Positions 1 to 12,253 of a stretch of 64,000 bases of DNA are shown piece by piece (positions within the stretch are counted from its first letter, which is position 1; each line of letters begins with the position of its first letter). The translations under genes and the position numbers were made by a program. Under the pieces are notes generated by a model. The model saw only the letters and a list, made by a program, of their open reading frames with translations, was not told the origin of the DNA and searched no databases. Source of the stretch: Rosa chinensis (lineage: Eukaryota > Streptophyta > Magnoliopsida > Rosales > Rosaceae); NCBI RefSeq assembly GCF_002994745.2, contig NC_037090.1, positions 40,605,001 through 40,669,000 of the forward strand, read 5' to 3'.

Positions 1-720
1 ATTAGCCGGCAGGTAAGTATCTCAGAGCTCCAAATTGTGTGAAGCATACTGCATATGCTTTATAAAAGAAAATAAATGTTTGTGGTTGCCTCTTATTAAA
101 AGTATTTTTCGAGAAACGTGCACAATATTATGTAGTAAATATTTTCAAGTATATTATTATTTTCAAACCTAGCATGGTTGGGTCGGCCCCTATTGGGCAT
201 GCGAGGATGAAAGCTCACCCCTACTATAGTGTGCAGGTTTCGAGCATGTGGTCGGGAAGCGTACAGGGGAGGCACATGGCCCGGCTTGGCGCATTTCTCT
301 TTAGTTTTATCAAAAGGAAGGTTTTGGTCCCTTATCGGATTTTGAAGTAATTTGGTTATTTATTTCCTCACTAATTTATTTGTTTTCTATTCGCTCATTC
401 ACAAAATTTCGAGAGACCCGTAACCCTGGGGCGCACGTCTCTCATACTTGTTTTCACTTCGTGATTGTTATTTTCCAAATTGGACTCCGATTGTAAGCCC
501 AAATCTTTTAGCTCACTTTAAAATTCCGCTTGCGAAAATATGTTGTTCGGTTGCTAGAATGTTTTGTGACTTTTGTCTAATAAAGCGTTTTGTAAACCAA
601 CAACCTAAAATCAAAAGGCCTTGCGGTTTCGGGTTGATGAGCTATCGAGATGTCATTCGTGACATGTCGATTCCTCATTGGCTCGGAGTCGCGGCGCTGT
701 GGGACCCCCCTCTCGGGTCA
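1..720 (+). mobile_element. Probable 3' part of an LTR, cut by the window edge
   Basis: I see no credible gene here. The stretch has LTR-like features: an AATAAA at 579-584, and a GC-richer tail ending near 718 in ...GGTCACCACA, after which sequence matching the LTR at 13347-15044 begins abruptly. It probably is the right end of another LTR inserted into the left LTR of the outer Ty3 element. The other end lies outside the window, so neither partner LTR nor target duplication can be checked. The open reading frame at 448-780 has no recognisable domain and is probably fortuitous. Confidence 0.35.
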
Positions 721-1208
721 CCACAGTTAATAGGTCCCAAAAACAAGGGAAAAGAGTATAAGAGTGATGGTGTTGGTTAGAGTAGGAAATGATGAGTGAG
801 GAATGGTGATTAAGACTAAAACATGATAGATATTGAAGTGATGATAATGGTAGACTTTTAGGTAATAGGGAGTGTTTGGTTGAATTGGAACCAAAAGGTT
901 TGGAATTTGATTAAGATAGAATGATAATGAATGGATGCAATGGAATAGATGCTATGATACTCATCATCCTTACTCCTCCATGAATATGGCCGGAAAATAC
1001 ATGACATCACCTTGAGTGATGGTGCATAGCCACTTGTGCCTCTAAAGGTGGTAGTGCACGGAAAATTTTCCGGAATTTCACTTTTTTCTCCTCTTGTCAA
1101 GATTTTGTACTAAACATGGAATTGGATTAATCAACATTAAATTGGACTTTAGAATAACTAATTTCCATGTTTTATGGCACAAATATGTATATGAATTATA
1201 ATTCAACA
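721..1208 (-). repeat. Left (3') LTR of the outer Ty3 element, truncated
   Basis: This stretch matches 14565-15044 over its whole length, with scattered substitutions. Its inner edge ends ...AATTCAACA at 1208, which is the TGTTGAATT start of the LTR when read on the minus strand. The adjoining CCTCAAACTTG at about 1214-1224 is the reverse complement of a purine-rich CAAGTTTGAGG tract that fits a polypurine tract. The rest of the LTR to the left is replaced by unrelated sequence (1-720). Confidence 0.65.
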
Positions 1209-3489
1209 AATATCCTCAAACTTGAACTTTGCTTGTCCTTAAGCAAACTAACCCAAATCTGACACTACAATAACTACCTAATCCTTTTAACAATTTCCTC
1301 AAAGACCACAATATAGATAGGGCATGGAAATCAAGTTAGGCCTTAAAACTTCATGGATCATAGATCAAATGCTTGCATTTTGAAATGTGTAATATGTCTC
1401 TAATTTGTCATTTCAATGTACCAAAATTGAGAATGCATGTCAAACCATGTTAACCATAAACTCACAAGATATTCACTCTAATTTTCACACAAGTGTTTAT
1501 GGGTTAACTATTCTACACTCATAACAGTCTCATGCAATACCGCCATCTGCTTGCTCTTCAATATTATCTCCACTCATCAACAAAATCACATCTTCGATGA
1601 AAAATGACTTTTATTGGATATAATGAGGCTTAGAGTGAGGGGTTAAAGAAATGAAATGAAATGGTTAAACAATTTTTAAGCAACAATCTTTTTGAGATTA
1701 AGAATTTAAGAACTAAAGATGCTCAAAATTTCCACTTTCGCATCACTCCCCCAAACTTGAATAAAAACTAATTATTGAATTGAAATAACACGTGTTCTTT
1801 TGAGATTTTCTTTTGTTTCTCCTCTTTTTTCTTTCTTTTCAATTTTTTTTTTTTGATACATTTTTTTTTTAACTAACAAAAAGTAAAATTGCAGATTGAT
1901 GAACACGCCCACACTTATTCTTTTCTGGGTACCCCCAAACTTGTTACTTTTAGCATCATGACATAAACAATTTCGTATTGTTCATTAAGTAAACTTGAAA
2001 GGGTAAGGCAAGTGTTTAAGTTAAGGATAGACATTTATGGTATAAAGAATTGAAAGACTTACATAAAGGCTCAAAATGTCAATCTAAAGATATTCAATAT
2101 CTTGGGACATACTCATTTGGCCATTTGCCTAATTCGTTTCCAAGATGTAAAATTGTAACAAAGAGTTTTGAAACAAATGAAGCAAGTTCTAGAGATGCGA
2201 GCAAATGAGATGTTCACTTATGAAGAAATTAGTGCTTAGAATAATGCATGCACTTCAATTAAGCTCAAGTCTCACTATGCTTCTCTACCTCAATATATTG
2301 ATATAACAAATATGGATATAAATGAAATCAAACACTTAATCCATAATGATTTATTTTGAAAAATAAAGCTCATAAGATCCAAACATGCTTTCTAACCCAC
2401 ATTTATATTAAGTTCAAGTTCATCATTGGTGTTAGAAGGCACTAACAAAACACAATAAACAATTAAAAATCACAAGAGTGATCCAAACTAGCAAATTTTT
2501 AAATTTTAGGTGCTTTAAAGGTTTTGACCCAAAATATAACTTAAAACATAAAATGAAGTTTTCCTTCCCTCACACTTAAATCTAACATTGTCCCCAATGT
2601 TAAAATGATGTTCTTAAAAGCTTCTCAATGAAACATTCAAGTATGGATGGAGTAAAACTACACAACTGAACATAATTACTAAAACAAAACAAGCACAAAA
2701 ACAAAATGAGTAAACACAAAACACAAACTAAATGCAAGAGTTAGAAAAGCTCCCCCTTGAAGACCATATTACTCTCCGCAAGTCACCAACAATCACCAAC
2801 AAACAAGACATCAAAGCATTGCAATCCGAGCTCATAACTTTAGTGTTGTATCAAAAATGACATCTTTCTTCTTCATCTTCTTCTCTTATCAAAAATAACT
2901 TGGCTACCTTCAAGTAGGGCTTTGTTTTTTAGGACTTCTAGCCGGCCATTAGAAGTTACAACCACTTGTTAAGGAGAATACTTCTTGTGCAAGACCACTG
3001 TACTATTTGGAGCCAAATGACTTATTGAAGTGTTATAGTGGCAAGAACAAAAGAAATCCATGAACTCTCCAATGTTTGACCAAAAGAGTGGCTTTCTTTT
3101 AGTCTTCCTCTTCTTTGCAATGGATCTTCCAAGTATCATTCTTGATTCCTCCTTCAAAGTTGATGCGGATTTGATGCTTGGAGAAGGAGTATGTGGTAGA
3201 AGTATGTGAGAATGAGGTGGAAGGTTGTGAACAAGTGTACCACTTCCTTTCCAATCATTCACTTCATCATAGAAGCATAGAGCACTATATGGTGGATCTC
3301 AATATTCTTATGGATTAAATACTCGTTACTCCTCATACTGAAAAACAGTTTAGTCCAAAATTTTAAAATTAAACTTTTTAGTCCTTATTCTTTCTAATTC
3401 TCACACAACAGATCCTAAAATGACTATTATACCCCTCACTTTTTATTTTTTTTAAATTTTTCTCTCTTTTTATTTTTTATTTTTTCTGC

Positions 3490-3510
3490 CTCTCTCTCTC
3501 TATATATATT

Positions 3511-3541
<31 letters not shown>

Positions 3542-3560
3542 ATACATATATATATATATA
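3490..3560. repeat. TC/TA/TG microsatellite
   Basis: Runs of CT, TA and TG dinucleotides lie between the TIR of the 3312-11983 element and the MITE that starts at 3561. Similar CA/TA tracts lie at 3875-3922. Confidence 0.9.
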
Positions 3561-3875
3561 GGGGTTCTTGGCTGCGGACGTCCGTACCTAAGGATTAGGT
3601 ACGGATTTCTCATTTTCCCCCCCTTTCCGATCACACATTTAGATCTTAACCGTTCAGTTTTTAGGTCCTAATGTATAGATCATCCCTACAAAATTTCAGC
3701 CAAATTGGTAATCGTTAAGGCATTAAAAACTGCAATTTACAACAATGAATACGAACGGTTCCGGTTCAACAAATTGGTAATCGTTAAGGCACTAAATGTG
3801 TGATCGGAAAAGGGGGAAAAATGGAAATCCGTACCTTTTGCTTAGGTACGGACGTCCGCACCTGAGAATGGCTAT
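3561..3875. mobile_element. MITE with long imperfect TIRs
   Basis: The two ends are inverted copies built around GCGGACGTCCGTACCTAA (left, about 3572-3590) and TTAGGTACGGACGTCCGC (right, about 3842-3859). Extended pairing also covers the GATCACACATTTAG / CTAAATGTGTGATC segments. The total is about 315 bp with no coding capacity. A short AAATTGGTAATCGTTAAGGC unit occurs twice inside (about 3700-3790). It lies in TA microsatellite sequence, so any TA-type target duplication is masked and the superfamily cannot be assigned. Confidence 0.65.
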
Positions 3876-3887
3876 ATATATATATAC

Positions 3888-3924
<37 letters not shown>

Positions 3925-3928
3925 GTGG

Positions 3929-6242
3929 TGATAGGAGCATTTTAATGCGACGTTTTAACTGCATTTCCCTACATTTTCTGCGTTATTTCCTTAATAAAAC
4001 TCTGTTTAGGAAAGTTTCCATTCTTTGATTGGGAAAGTTCCTATTTGTAGAAAGTTTCTATTTTTGTAGTTTCTATTTATCATTTTTAGTAAGTTTTCAT
4101 TTTCGGTAGTTTCTATTTTCATTTTTGGAAAGTTTCCATTTTCAGTTTAGGAAAGTTGCCATTTTTCATTTTAGGAAAGTTTCTATTTTTCTTATTAGTT
4201 TCTATTTTCAGGACCTCCGAGCTAAAAAGTGGAAATGAACTCATAAATGGAAAGAGGAGCTTGCGAACACCAAGGGGAGCAAAGATGAAGAACAATGAGC
4301 CACATAAATGAGCAGAAATGAAGAAAAGAAGTTTTCCTGGTCCAACCAGGAAACCCTGCGAAAAGGAGGAAAGCTCACCAATGAAGTTTCCAACGTCACT
4401 ATAAAAGAAAAATAGAAAAATAAAGTGTTATGACATTGGAAGATGACAAGGCTTGAATGAGAAGCAACAAGGCCCAAGAACTCTCAAGAATGAAGTGGAT
4501 TTTCGGCAAATGGATAAAAGGCCCATAAAGCCCATACAATTAGGGTTTTTGACGCATGAATAAACCCTAGGGGAGTTTTGCCGTCCAAAATGAAGAGAGA
4601 AACAAGGAAGTGGCGTCCAAAAATCAGAAATTAAAAGGAGATTTTCTAGGGAGATTTTCTAGGGCTATTTTTATGGAAATACATCAAGAGATAAACCCTA
4701 GAATATCTTTTGCCGTCCAAGCCAAGAGGAAAAGAAGGAATGAGCCGTGAATTAAAGAAGAAACCCTAGAGATTTCGGCAAGATGTCATCCTCTAGAGAG
4801 TTTTAAGGGAAGAGAAAAAGGTGGAGACCAAGAAAAGCTCAAAAGAAGTCTAGATACATTCCTACATTCCCTAAAGAGTTTTGGCCGAAATTAAATGTCT
4901 AAAATCAGAAAATATCTCTATATTTCGGCAAGGATTATTTAGGGAATTAATATTGGAATTTTGTGATTGGTTGCACCGCCTCATAGGGCTTATGTGGCAA
5001 GAAATCATTGGGGGAAATTATGTGGAGGAAGCAAGCAAATGCCGTGAGGTTCTCTAGGGTTTTGGACGGCTTGGAGACCTAGGGGCCATCCCCTATATAT
5101 TCTCACACTTTCTCAATGTGAGAGGTTCCTCTTCTTTACATTCGACACTTGAGAAAAAAATCAGAAAACTCTCTAACTTAGCCGTGATCTTCTCCATCCT
5201 CTAGGGCAACCACGAAGTTCAAGCAAGGCCAAGGAAGAAGAAGACAAGCCGTGAGCATCATCCATCCTCCACCTTGAAGATTGCTTTCGAAATTCAAGAG
5301 ACCACATCAATTCGTTCATCTCATCTTCATCCACGGTGTAATCCGATTCTCCTTGTAACCTTTGCTTTGTAATTCGTTGGTTTTGCCCTAGTTGACATAT
5401 ATGTTTGAATAACTGTTGAATTCTGGAATTTTTATGATTAATTGATATTTTCAGATTCATGTATTGCGATTTATGGTTGCTTTTGTGTGAGTGTTTGATT
5501 AGATTTGCATGATAGAAATCTTTTGTATATTAATCTTGAATGGTTCGAAACTTTTAGGGTTTTTATATGAATGGTGCTACGAATTTGAGAACATGAATCA
5601 ACTTTTTGGTTTTGTGTTCTTAAATCGACAAGTAGTAAAGGTTTTGTGCAAAAATCGGATTTAATCAAAGAGAATTGCAATTAGGTGAACTTTTTCATAC
5701 TAAGTTGCACACTTGAGTTGATAGCCTTTCTAGGTGCTTATTGCGTTGAACATGTTGTGTTTGACTAGCTTTCTAGGGCTTGCATGCATGTTTGATAGGG
5801 TTAGTCTTTGTGCTTTCACTTAGATTAATTAGCATTGAAAGTAAAATATGGGAAATTGTTTGCTTTTAACGTTTCACATGATCAACTCCTCTTGCATGAC
5901 TATGATGAGCAATGTTAGAAATTGATTCGATTTTTAATCATATATTTCAGTTTGATCTTTGTTCTCTCATTCCATTTGTGTTTTTATGTTTTTGCATTTT
6001 AATTGTTTTGTTAACTTAGTTTTATTTTTGAAAAACCAAAAACAAAATCCCCCCTTTTTTCGTAAATATGTATATATTTTGTCATATCTTTGTAAATATT
6101 ATACTTTGTTTTAATTTTAATTGTTTAATTGTTTGACAATGACAGGTGTACCCTCAATCCCCGGAATAGAACGATCCCTATTTATTATATACTACTAATG
6201 ACATTTCAGGGTTAAATTATGCGCTTGCTTTTAGGCGCATCA
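3929..6242 (+). mobile_element. Solo LTR (TGATAGGAGC family) with perfect 5-bp target duplication
   Basis: The unit begins TGATAGGAGCATTTTAATGC and ends TTTAGGCGCATCA, giving TG...CA termini. It is flanked by AGTGG on both sides (3924-3928 and 6243-6247). Its length of 2314 bp and the lack of coding sequence fit a solo LTR. The start resembles the outer ends of the 26392-36893 unit. The tail (about 4930-6242) matches the reversed stretch 16735-18064 and part of 27860-28098, which defines one LTR family in this window. Confidence 0.85.
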
Positions 6243-6311
6243 AGTGGCATTTGATCTCAAGTGGGGCACTCAGATATTTTGAGGAAAAAAAAAACATTTG
6301 AAACGTAAACT

Positions 6312-6502
6312 AAACAGGATCGTCTACAGTACATTAATGTACCAATACATTAAGTAGACTAGGTTCAATACATAGGTAGACTAGCTCAGTACATAGGTAA
6401 ACATGCATGGAGTTAGTCTACCCTTGTATCGAGCTAGTCTACCTATGTATTGAACCTAGTCTACTTGATGTATCGGTACATTAATGTATTGAAGTATTTT
6501 CC
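6312..6502. mobile_element. Snapback (foldback) element with 6-bp target duplication
   Basis: This 191-bp segment is absent from the sister hAT copy at 7163, so it is an insertion. It is flanked by TAAACT on both sides (6306-6311 and 6503-6508). Almost the whole unit is a hairpin: GTACATTAATGTAC, ACATTAAGTAGACTAGGTTC and CATAGGTAGACTAGCTC on the left pair with their inverted copies on the right around a short loop near 6405-6420. No open frame is present. Confidence 0.75.
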
Positions 6503-6833
6503 TAAACTATATACCAAAATTTTAATTGGGGCACTCGGATGTTTTGAAAAAAAAAATATTTGAAACATAAATTATATACCAAAATTTTAATAAACATTAA
6601 AATATTAGAATAAGATTCCAGTAAAATCATTTTTTTATAAATTACATATTTTATTAATCAAATATTTTTAAATTTTAGAAAACTTTTCATGATGGGATAT
6701 AAATTATCTTTGACTTTTAAAATTAAAAATAAGTATGGTGTTACTTACGAACGAATAAAAAGTATGAAACAAATGTTCCAGACCAAAAAAAAAAAGAACG
6801 GAAAAAAAAACTCAAAACAGTCAATGTTGACAG

Positions 6834-6900
6834 TAGGATTCGAACTTGGGACCAGCCATATAAAATAATCAAGTCCATCCGCTGCGCCATATAGGCTGGT
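6834..6900 (-). other. tRNA-like segment with box A and box B motifs inside hAT copy 1
   Basis: Read on the minus strand this contains TATGGCGCAGCGGATGG (box A-like) followed about 35 bases later by AAGTTCGAATCC (box B-like). The spacing resembles an internal RNA polymerase III promoter. The acceptor arm does not pair, so it is not called as a functional tRNA. A shortened copy lies in hAT copy 2 at 11513-11575. Confidence 0.45.
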
Positions 6901-7569
6901 AGTAACATGACGAAACTCTTAGCTACTTATAGGATTGTTAAGAACGGAAATTTAAAAAAAAATGAAAAACCTAGTAGGGCACGGGACCCACTGGGCCCCA
7001 ACGTGGCTCTGCCCCTGGTCACACAGTAATAATGTTGGGAATGTAGACCACCATCAGTGAGTAATGAGCAATCGGGTTTGATATCTAAGGCAGTGTCAAT
7101 CACCAGATGATCATACCTATAATTAAATCGGAAGCACAAGCTCTTTCTCTTTCTCCAGCAACCAGTGGCAGAGCCAGAATTTGATCTCAAGTGGGGCACT
7201 CAGATATTTTGAGAAAAAAAAAAACATTTGAAACATAAACTATATACCAAAATTTTAATTGGGGCACTCAGATGTTTTGAAAAAAAAAAACATTTGAAAC
7301 ATAAATTATATACCAAAATTTTAATAAGCATTAAAATATTAGAATAAGATTCCAATAAAATCATTTTTTTAAAATTACATATTTTATTAATCAAATATTT
7401 TTAAATTTTAGAAAACTTTTCATGAGGGGATATAAATTATCTTTGACTTTTAAAATTAAAAAGAAGTATAGTGTTACTTACAAATGAATAAAAAATATGA
7501 AACAAATGTTCCAGACCAAAAAAAAAAAAGAACAAAAAAAAAAAACTCAAAACAGTCAATGTTGATAGC

Positions 7570-9875
7570 TGTTAGGTCCATAATTACCTACTAATTATTC
7601 TCCTAATCTTGCACTTTTGCTTAACCTTTGTGTTTATTTATATATATTTATTATGTTTCCTTATCATGCTAGGAAATGATAGAGAAGCTTGGAAATGCAC
7701 TAAAAAGTCAACTTTAGCACATTTTCCTACTCCAGCTAGGAGAAACCGAGCTAGGCAAGGACGGAGGGGCGGCAGACTGACCAAATGAACTTCAAATGAG
7801 TTGAAACTTTCCAGATCCATTCTAGACATATTAAGGATCATTTATTATGAAGAGTGAAAGAGCTAGTTCGGAGTGGAAGGCCTTCAAACCATCGGCACAA
7901 ATTTTTGACTAAAAGACGAAAACTATAAAACCGGAACTGTACTAATTCCGACAGCATTTCAGGCCAAACCACGGCGAACTAAGATCTGAAATTTTAGCTG
8001 GATGATCTAAACTCATGGAGGAACATTTGGTATGCAGAAGTCAAAGGCCAATTCGGAACCTTCGGTGGAGATTCAATTGAAGGAAGAAAGGAGAAGAAAA
8101 TGCACAAACGGACAAAGAAATAGGTCAACGGTGGTCAACACCGGATTCCGGACTTTTCCGGCCGAGTTGGCCAGCCAAGAACATGGGTGGAGGACAGGAA
8201 AGAGCTAATTAGGGTTAGAGACTTTAGGTGGGAAGACTTTAGGTTTAGGTTATTTTGAAATTCAAAAGTTGAAAGATGACAAGTGTTCCAATTCTTACAC
8301 CTTATACATTTGTCTCCTATTTATTACCTTGTTCCCCTACACAATGACCCTTCTACCCTTACTTTTTCTCCTCCACCAAAATATCTATGGGCTTTCTATG
8401 TCATTTCTATGTAGAGTTAAAAACTTGATCCACATTTTGTGCTTACACATTTGTCAATCACATCTAGCCCTTCATTCCTTTTGATCTCCACCCTTGATTT
8501 GAATTCTCTTGGCCTTTAAATAGCCCATTCTCTCTCCCCAAAACTGTTCACCCTTCTAGTCTCTCATTTTGCAACACCAAAATCTCTCTTTTCTCTAGTT
8601 CTAGCATAGTTTCTCTCTAGTTTTGAGTTTTAGTTCATAGTTTCTTAGCTTTTGTGTAGAGAAAAGTGTAAAGTGTCTTGGGTTTTTACCAAAAACCAAA
8701 GATCCTTTACATCTTTGATCAATCACACCATAGTTTCCATATATACAAGCCTTGTTCTTCATAGCTTCGAAGAGTTTTGTGGATTTGTATGGCAATTTTG
8801 GTTTGAGAAAACCGAAATTTCCATACTTTGAAACATCTCTCACTAGTTTTGCATCAAGGGGAGCTAGTTTTGTAAACAACCACTTTCTCTACTCTTCCTC
8901 TCTTTTGCTTGATGTTATTATGTTTATGGGTTTGATTTATGTAACTATGGGTTGTGAGTAGAATAAATTTGGGGCTAGGCCTTAGCCCTAGCCAAACTCA
9001 TGTATAAAATAGTGTGATGCCATGTTTTTGATGAATATGCATGTTTTGAATTTTTTAGCTACTTTACTTTAATGCTTTCTTACATGAGTTTTTGGATTTG
9101 TCACCTAGAAGCATGTTGTAGGAATTAATGAAATCGGAAACTTAAGTTTGACAATCTTTTGTAACCGAGAAGCATGTGTAGCTAATAGGGTGGTGGTCTA
9201 GCTTATTCTTACGGGAAGAACTAGATTACTTGGGTCCTTACCTTAAAATTAATGCTTGGTGCCATGAGTTTAAGAGTCGAGAGGCCTTAGGTTTTACGAC
9301 ATCAAAGCCCTTTTATGTTTTAGCGAATGTAAATAGGACTAAGGTTGTGTGATCTAGCTTTGCTCTAGCGACATGGTTAGGTTGCATGATTAGTTGGTAT
9401 CTCGGTTTCTCTAGCGAAAACCGAGGAGGAATTTATCAAAGCATGTTGTTATTAGAAAATGGATTTACATTATATGCATGAGGGAGGCTAGGTGCAAAAA
9501 ACCTATGCTCCTATTTATCTCATTGGTCAAAGTCTCTATTTTATTTTATTTTTATTAGCTTAGTTTATTTTTGTGCAACTTATTTTACTTTATAGAAATT
9601 AAAATCAACAAAACCTATACACCACTTTACCATTGTAAATATCATTATTGATAGTTTTGGCTTCCAAAGGGCCGAGACTATTAATTTGTAAAAAGATAGA
9701 CTCACATGTATTTTGCTAGGTTTTATTTTCGCAGTAATCTAGTTAGGGTAGAGTTACTCAATCCCTTGGGTACGATATTCTTACTTTTTCCCTTTACTAA
9801 AACTTGACCTCCTATACTTGGGAGTAGGAGATATCATTTTTGCACATATTTTTCTACTCAATGATGTCCCCAACA
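7570..9875 (+). repeat. 5' LTR of the 7570-11509 gypsy element
   Basis: The termini are TGTTAGG...CCAACA. Its segment from about 7570 to 9370 is matched on the opposite strand by 37745-39511, including a CTAGCCAAACTCATGTATAA stretch near 8990. Short open frames inside (for example 8269-8484) are AT-rich and lack domains. Confidence 0.75.
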
Positions 9876-11509
9876 AGTTTTTGGCGCCGTTGCCGGGGAT
9901 TGAGGTAAAACTCAATCCCTATTAGGTCGCCGTGGGACTAGAGAACCCATTTCTAGTTTATCATTATTATTTTTTTTCCTTTAATTATTTGGTAATTTTT
10001 TGTGTGGTAGTTTAATTTTTGAAATTGCTATAAGTACTTTGGGTAAGTAAATTGATAAATTGTGGTAAGAAAAAGACAAAAAGAAAAAAAATAAAAATTT
10101 GAGCATGTCTTGCCTATTTACTATTTGCTTATTACTTGTGCAACTTCACCTTTTAGTTACTTACTTAAAATTTGTTATTTAAATAAATAGTGCTTTGACT
10201 TATTTCTTTAAATTGGAATTTGATTAGAGCTTGTAGTTTTATGTAAATAGGATTTGGATTCCATCTTTGTAACGTCGAGTTTATTCACTCTTCACAAGTA
10301 GGCTCATTCGATTAGATACGATGTCTAGGTAAGATTTGAATCAGATAAGTGTACTCAAGTGAGCTTCGGCTCCACCAAAATCTCTTCTTATTCTTACCTG
10401 GTCGTATTTCATGAGGAGTTACCGAACTGTTGAGTGTTAGACAACACCCAAATTTGGATTTCTTTTCCCTTTTGCTTTTCTAATTACAAATTCTAATTTG
10501 AGTTCTAATTTTCTAGAAATAGTTAAAGTTTTAATTTGAGTCACATTGGACCTTGTTAATGTCTTTAAACTTAAACCCAAATTGGCGGACTCCAAAATGA
10601 AGAAAAAATAATCCCAGATGAAGAATTTGGGAGTTTGGGAGTAGTCGAGAGCATGGGGAGGTTAAGTGTTCAAAGCTTAAGTGTGAGGTTCCTTCGATTG
10701 GTGATGCATGGAGCTAGGGATGGCAAGTGCCTAACTTGGCCTTGTGAGGTTATCACCTATTTTGGACTATGGAGCTAAATGGGGGATCGATCTTCAAAGA
10801 GTTTGCATTTCTCTAACTCTACTCTTGATCTTTCCTAGCATGAATTGTTTGTTTTATTTGTTTTTATGTTAATAAATTTGTGGCTCCAAGAGTTTTGGAT
10901 AGTTATTTCACCCTTGGTCAATGGATAAGACACAAAAGATTTAGCTTTTATTGAAAGGATTATCCAAAGTTCAAGTGTGAGGTGACTACCCTTTCTCTTT
11001 TGCCATGTTAGTTTAGTTGTTTTGAATGCTAGTTGCGGCCTTAATGATGCACGCTCCCCAAAACATTGATAGGATCTTACTAGCTTCATTATACATTGAG
11101 GACAATGTGTGATTTAAGTGTGAGGTGCTTGTTTGGCCATTGTTAATAGTTAATAAATTGTGTCGACTAGCATTAGGAAATTTTTATTAGGTCCTAAGCT
11201 TTTGCACATGTTTCACAATTGTTCATAACGGCACATTGAGGGCAATGTGTGATTTAAGTGTAAGGTGGTAAGGCTAAGTACATTCCTTATCCTTTTCTTC
11301 ATTTGTTACCCTTATTGAAAAATCCATAAAAATTGAAATTTTTTGGAAAATACAAAAAGATTTTGGCTTGCTTGTGTGGTTCCAAAAATAAAATAACCCC
11401 CAAGGATGAGACCGAACTTATGTCTAATTGGATTGATTGATTTTGAGCATGTTTAGCGATTAAAGATCAATGCTTATTTAATAAATAGATTTGGCGTTTT
11501 ATGCTCACA
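7570..11509 (+). mobile_element. Ty3/gypsy element with a single remaining LTR, no coding capacity
   Basis: It begins TGTTAGGTCC at 7570. An LTR of about 2306 bp ends at 9875 (...CCCCAACA), followed at once by a primer-binding-type segment (AGTTTTTGGCGCCGTTGCCG, 9876-9895) typical of Athila/Tat-type gypsy elements. The internal part to 11509 is about 1.6 kb of spacer with four copies of a TTAAGTGTGAGG motif (near 10675, 10973, 11116 and 11258). There is no gag or pol and no second LTR. The unit sits between ATAGC (7565-7569) and ACAGC (11510-11514), a one-mismatch 5-bp duplication. The same LTR family occurs inverted at 37745-39511. Confidence 0.7.
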
Positions 11510-11694
11510 ACAGCAGGATTCGAACTTGGGACCAGCCATATAAAATAATCAAGTGCTGCGCCATATAGGCTGGTAGTAACATGACGAAACTATTAGCTAC
11601 TTATAGGATTATTAAGTACGAAAATTTTATTATAAAAAATGAAAAACCCAGTGGGGCACGGGACCCACTGGGCCCCAACGTGGCTCCGCCCCTG

Positions 11695-11850
<156 letters not shown>

Positions 11851-12253
11851 TGAGGGTATAATAGTCATTTTATGACCTGTTGTGTGAGAATTAGAAAGAA
11901 TAAGGACTAAACTGTTTAATTTAAAAAATTTAGACTAAACTGTTTTTCATGCAAAAGTATGAGGAATAACGAGTATTTAATCCTATTCTTATTGTAAACA
12001 TGAGTGGTGCTCAGTGTTATATCTTGCTCCTTGGAAAGTTTTTGATAGTGTTCCTTGGATGGTGGAGGAAGAAAAATCCTTGATTCTTCAACTTCTTTTT
12101 CATGACAAAGCATGAAAGGACTTTCTTCATCTTGGAGAGTATTGGACTCATTGGTAGATAGATCATGGTGTATGACTTCAATTTTGGATATTTCTCTTCA
12201 AAGTGTTCATCATCTTCTTCAAGATAATCTTTAACAAAAAATCCCCTTGCTTT

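Larger units (their letters stand above)
3923..7017. mobile_element. hAT-type non-autonomous element, copy 1, split by a solo LTR
   Basis: The right end reads GTGGCTCTGCCCCTG (ends 7017) and matches the right end of the copy at 7163-11694. The left end is CAGTGG at 3923-3928 and resumes after the solo LTR at 6248 with the shared ATTTGATCTCAAGTGGGGC. About ten bases of the left TIR are missing compared with copy 2. Ends of the CAGNGGCNGAGCCA type are common in plant hAT elements. The flanks are CA repeats, so the 8-bp duplication is uncertain (6 of 8 bases agree). A snapback element sits inside at 6312-6502. Confidence 0.6.
7163..11694. mobile_element. hAT-type non-autonomous element, copy 2, split by a gypsy element
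   Basis: The left end CAGTGGCAGAGCCAG (7163) and right end TGGCTCCGCCCCTG (11694) form inverted termini. The left part to 7569 and the right part from 11510 match hAT copy 1 continuously once 7570-11509 is removed. I find no clear 8-bp duplication at the outer ends. There is no transposase. The stretch 7018-7162 between the two hAT copies shows no recognisable feature. Confidence 0.65.

Noticed and set aside
6834..6900. Functional tRNA gene
   Set aside because: Box A and box B-like motifs exist, but the acceptor arm does not pair and the segment is part of a repeated hAT element.
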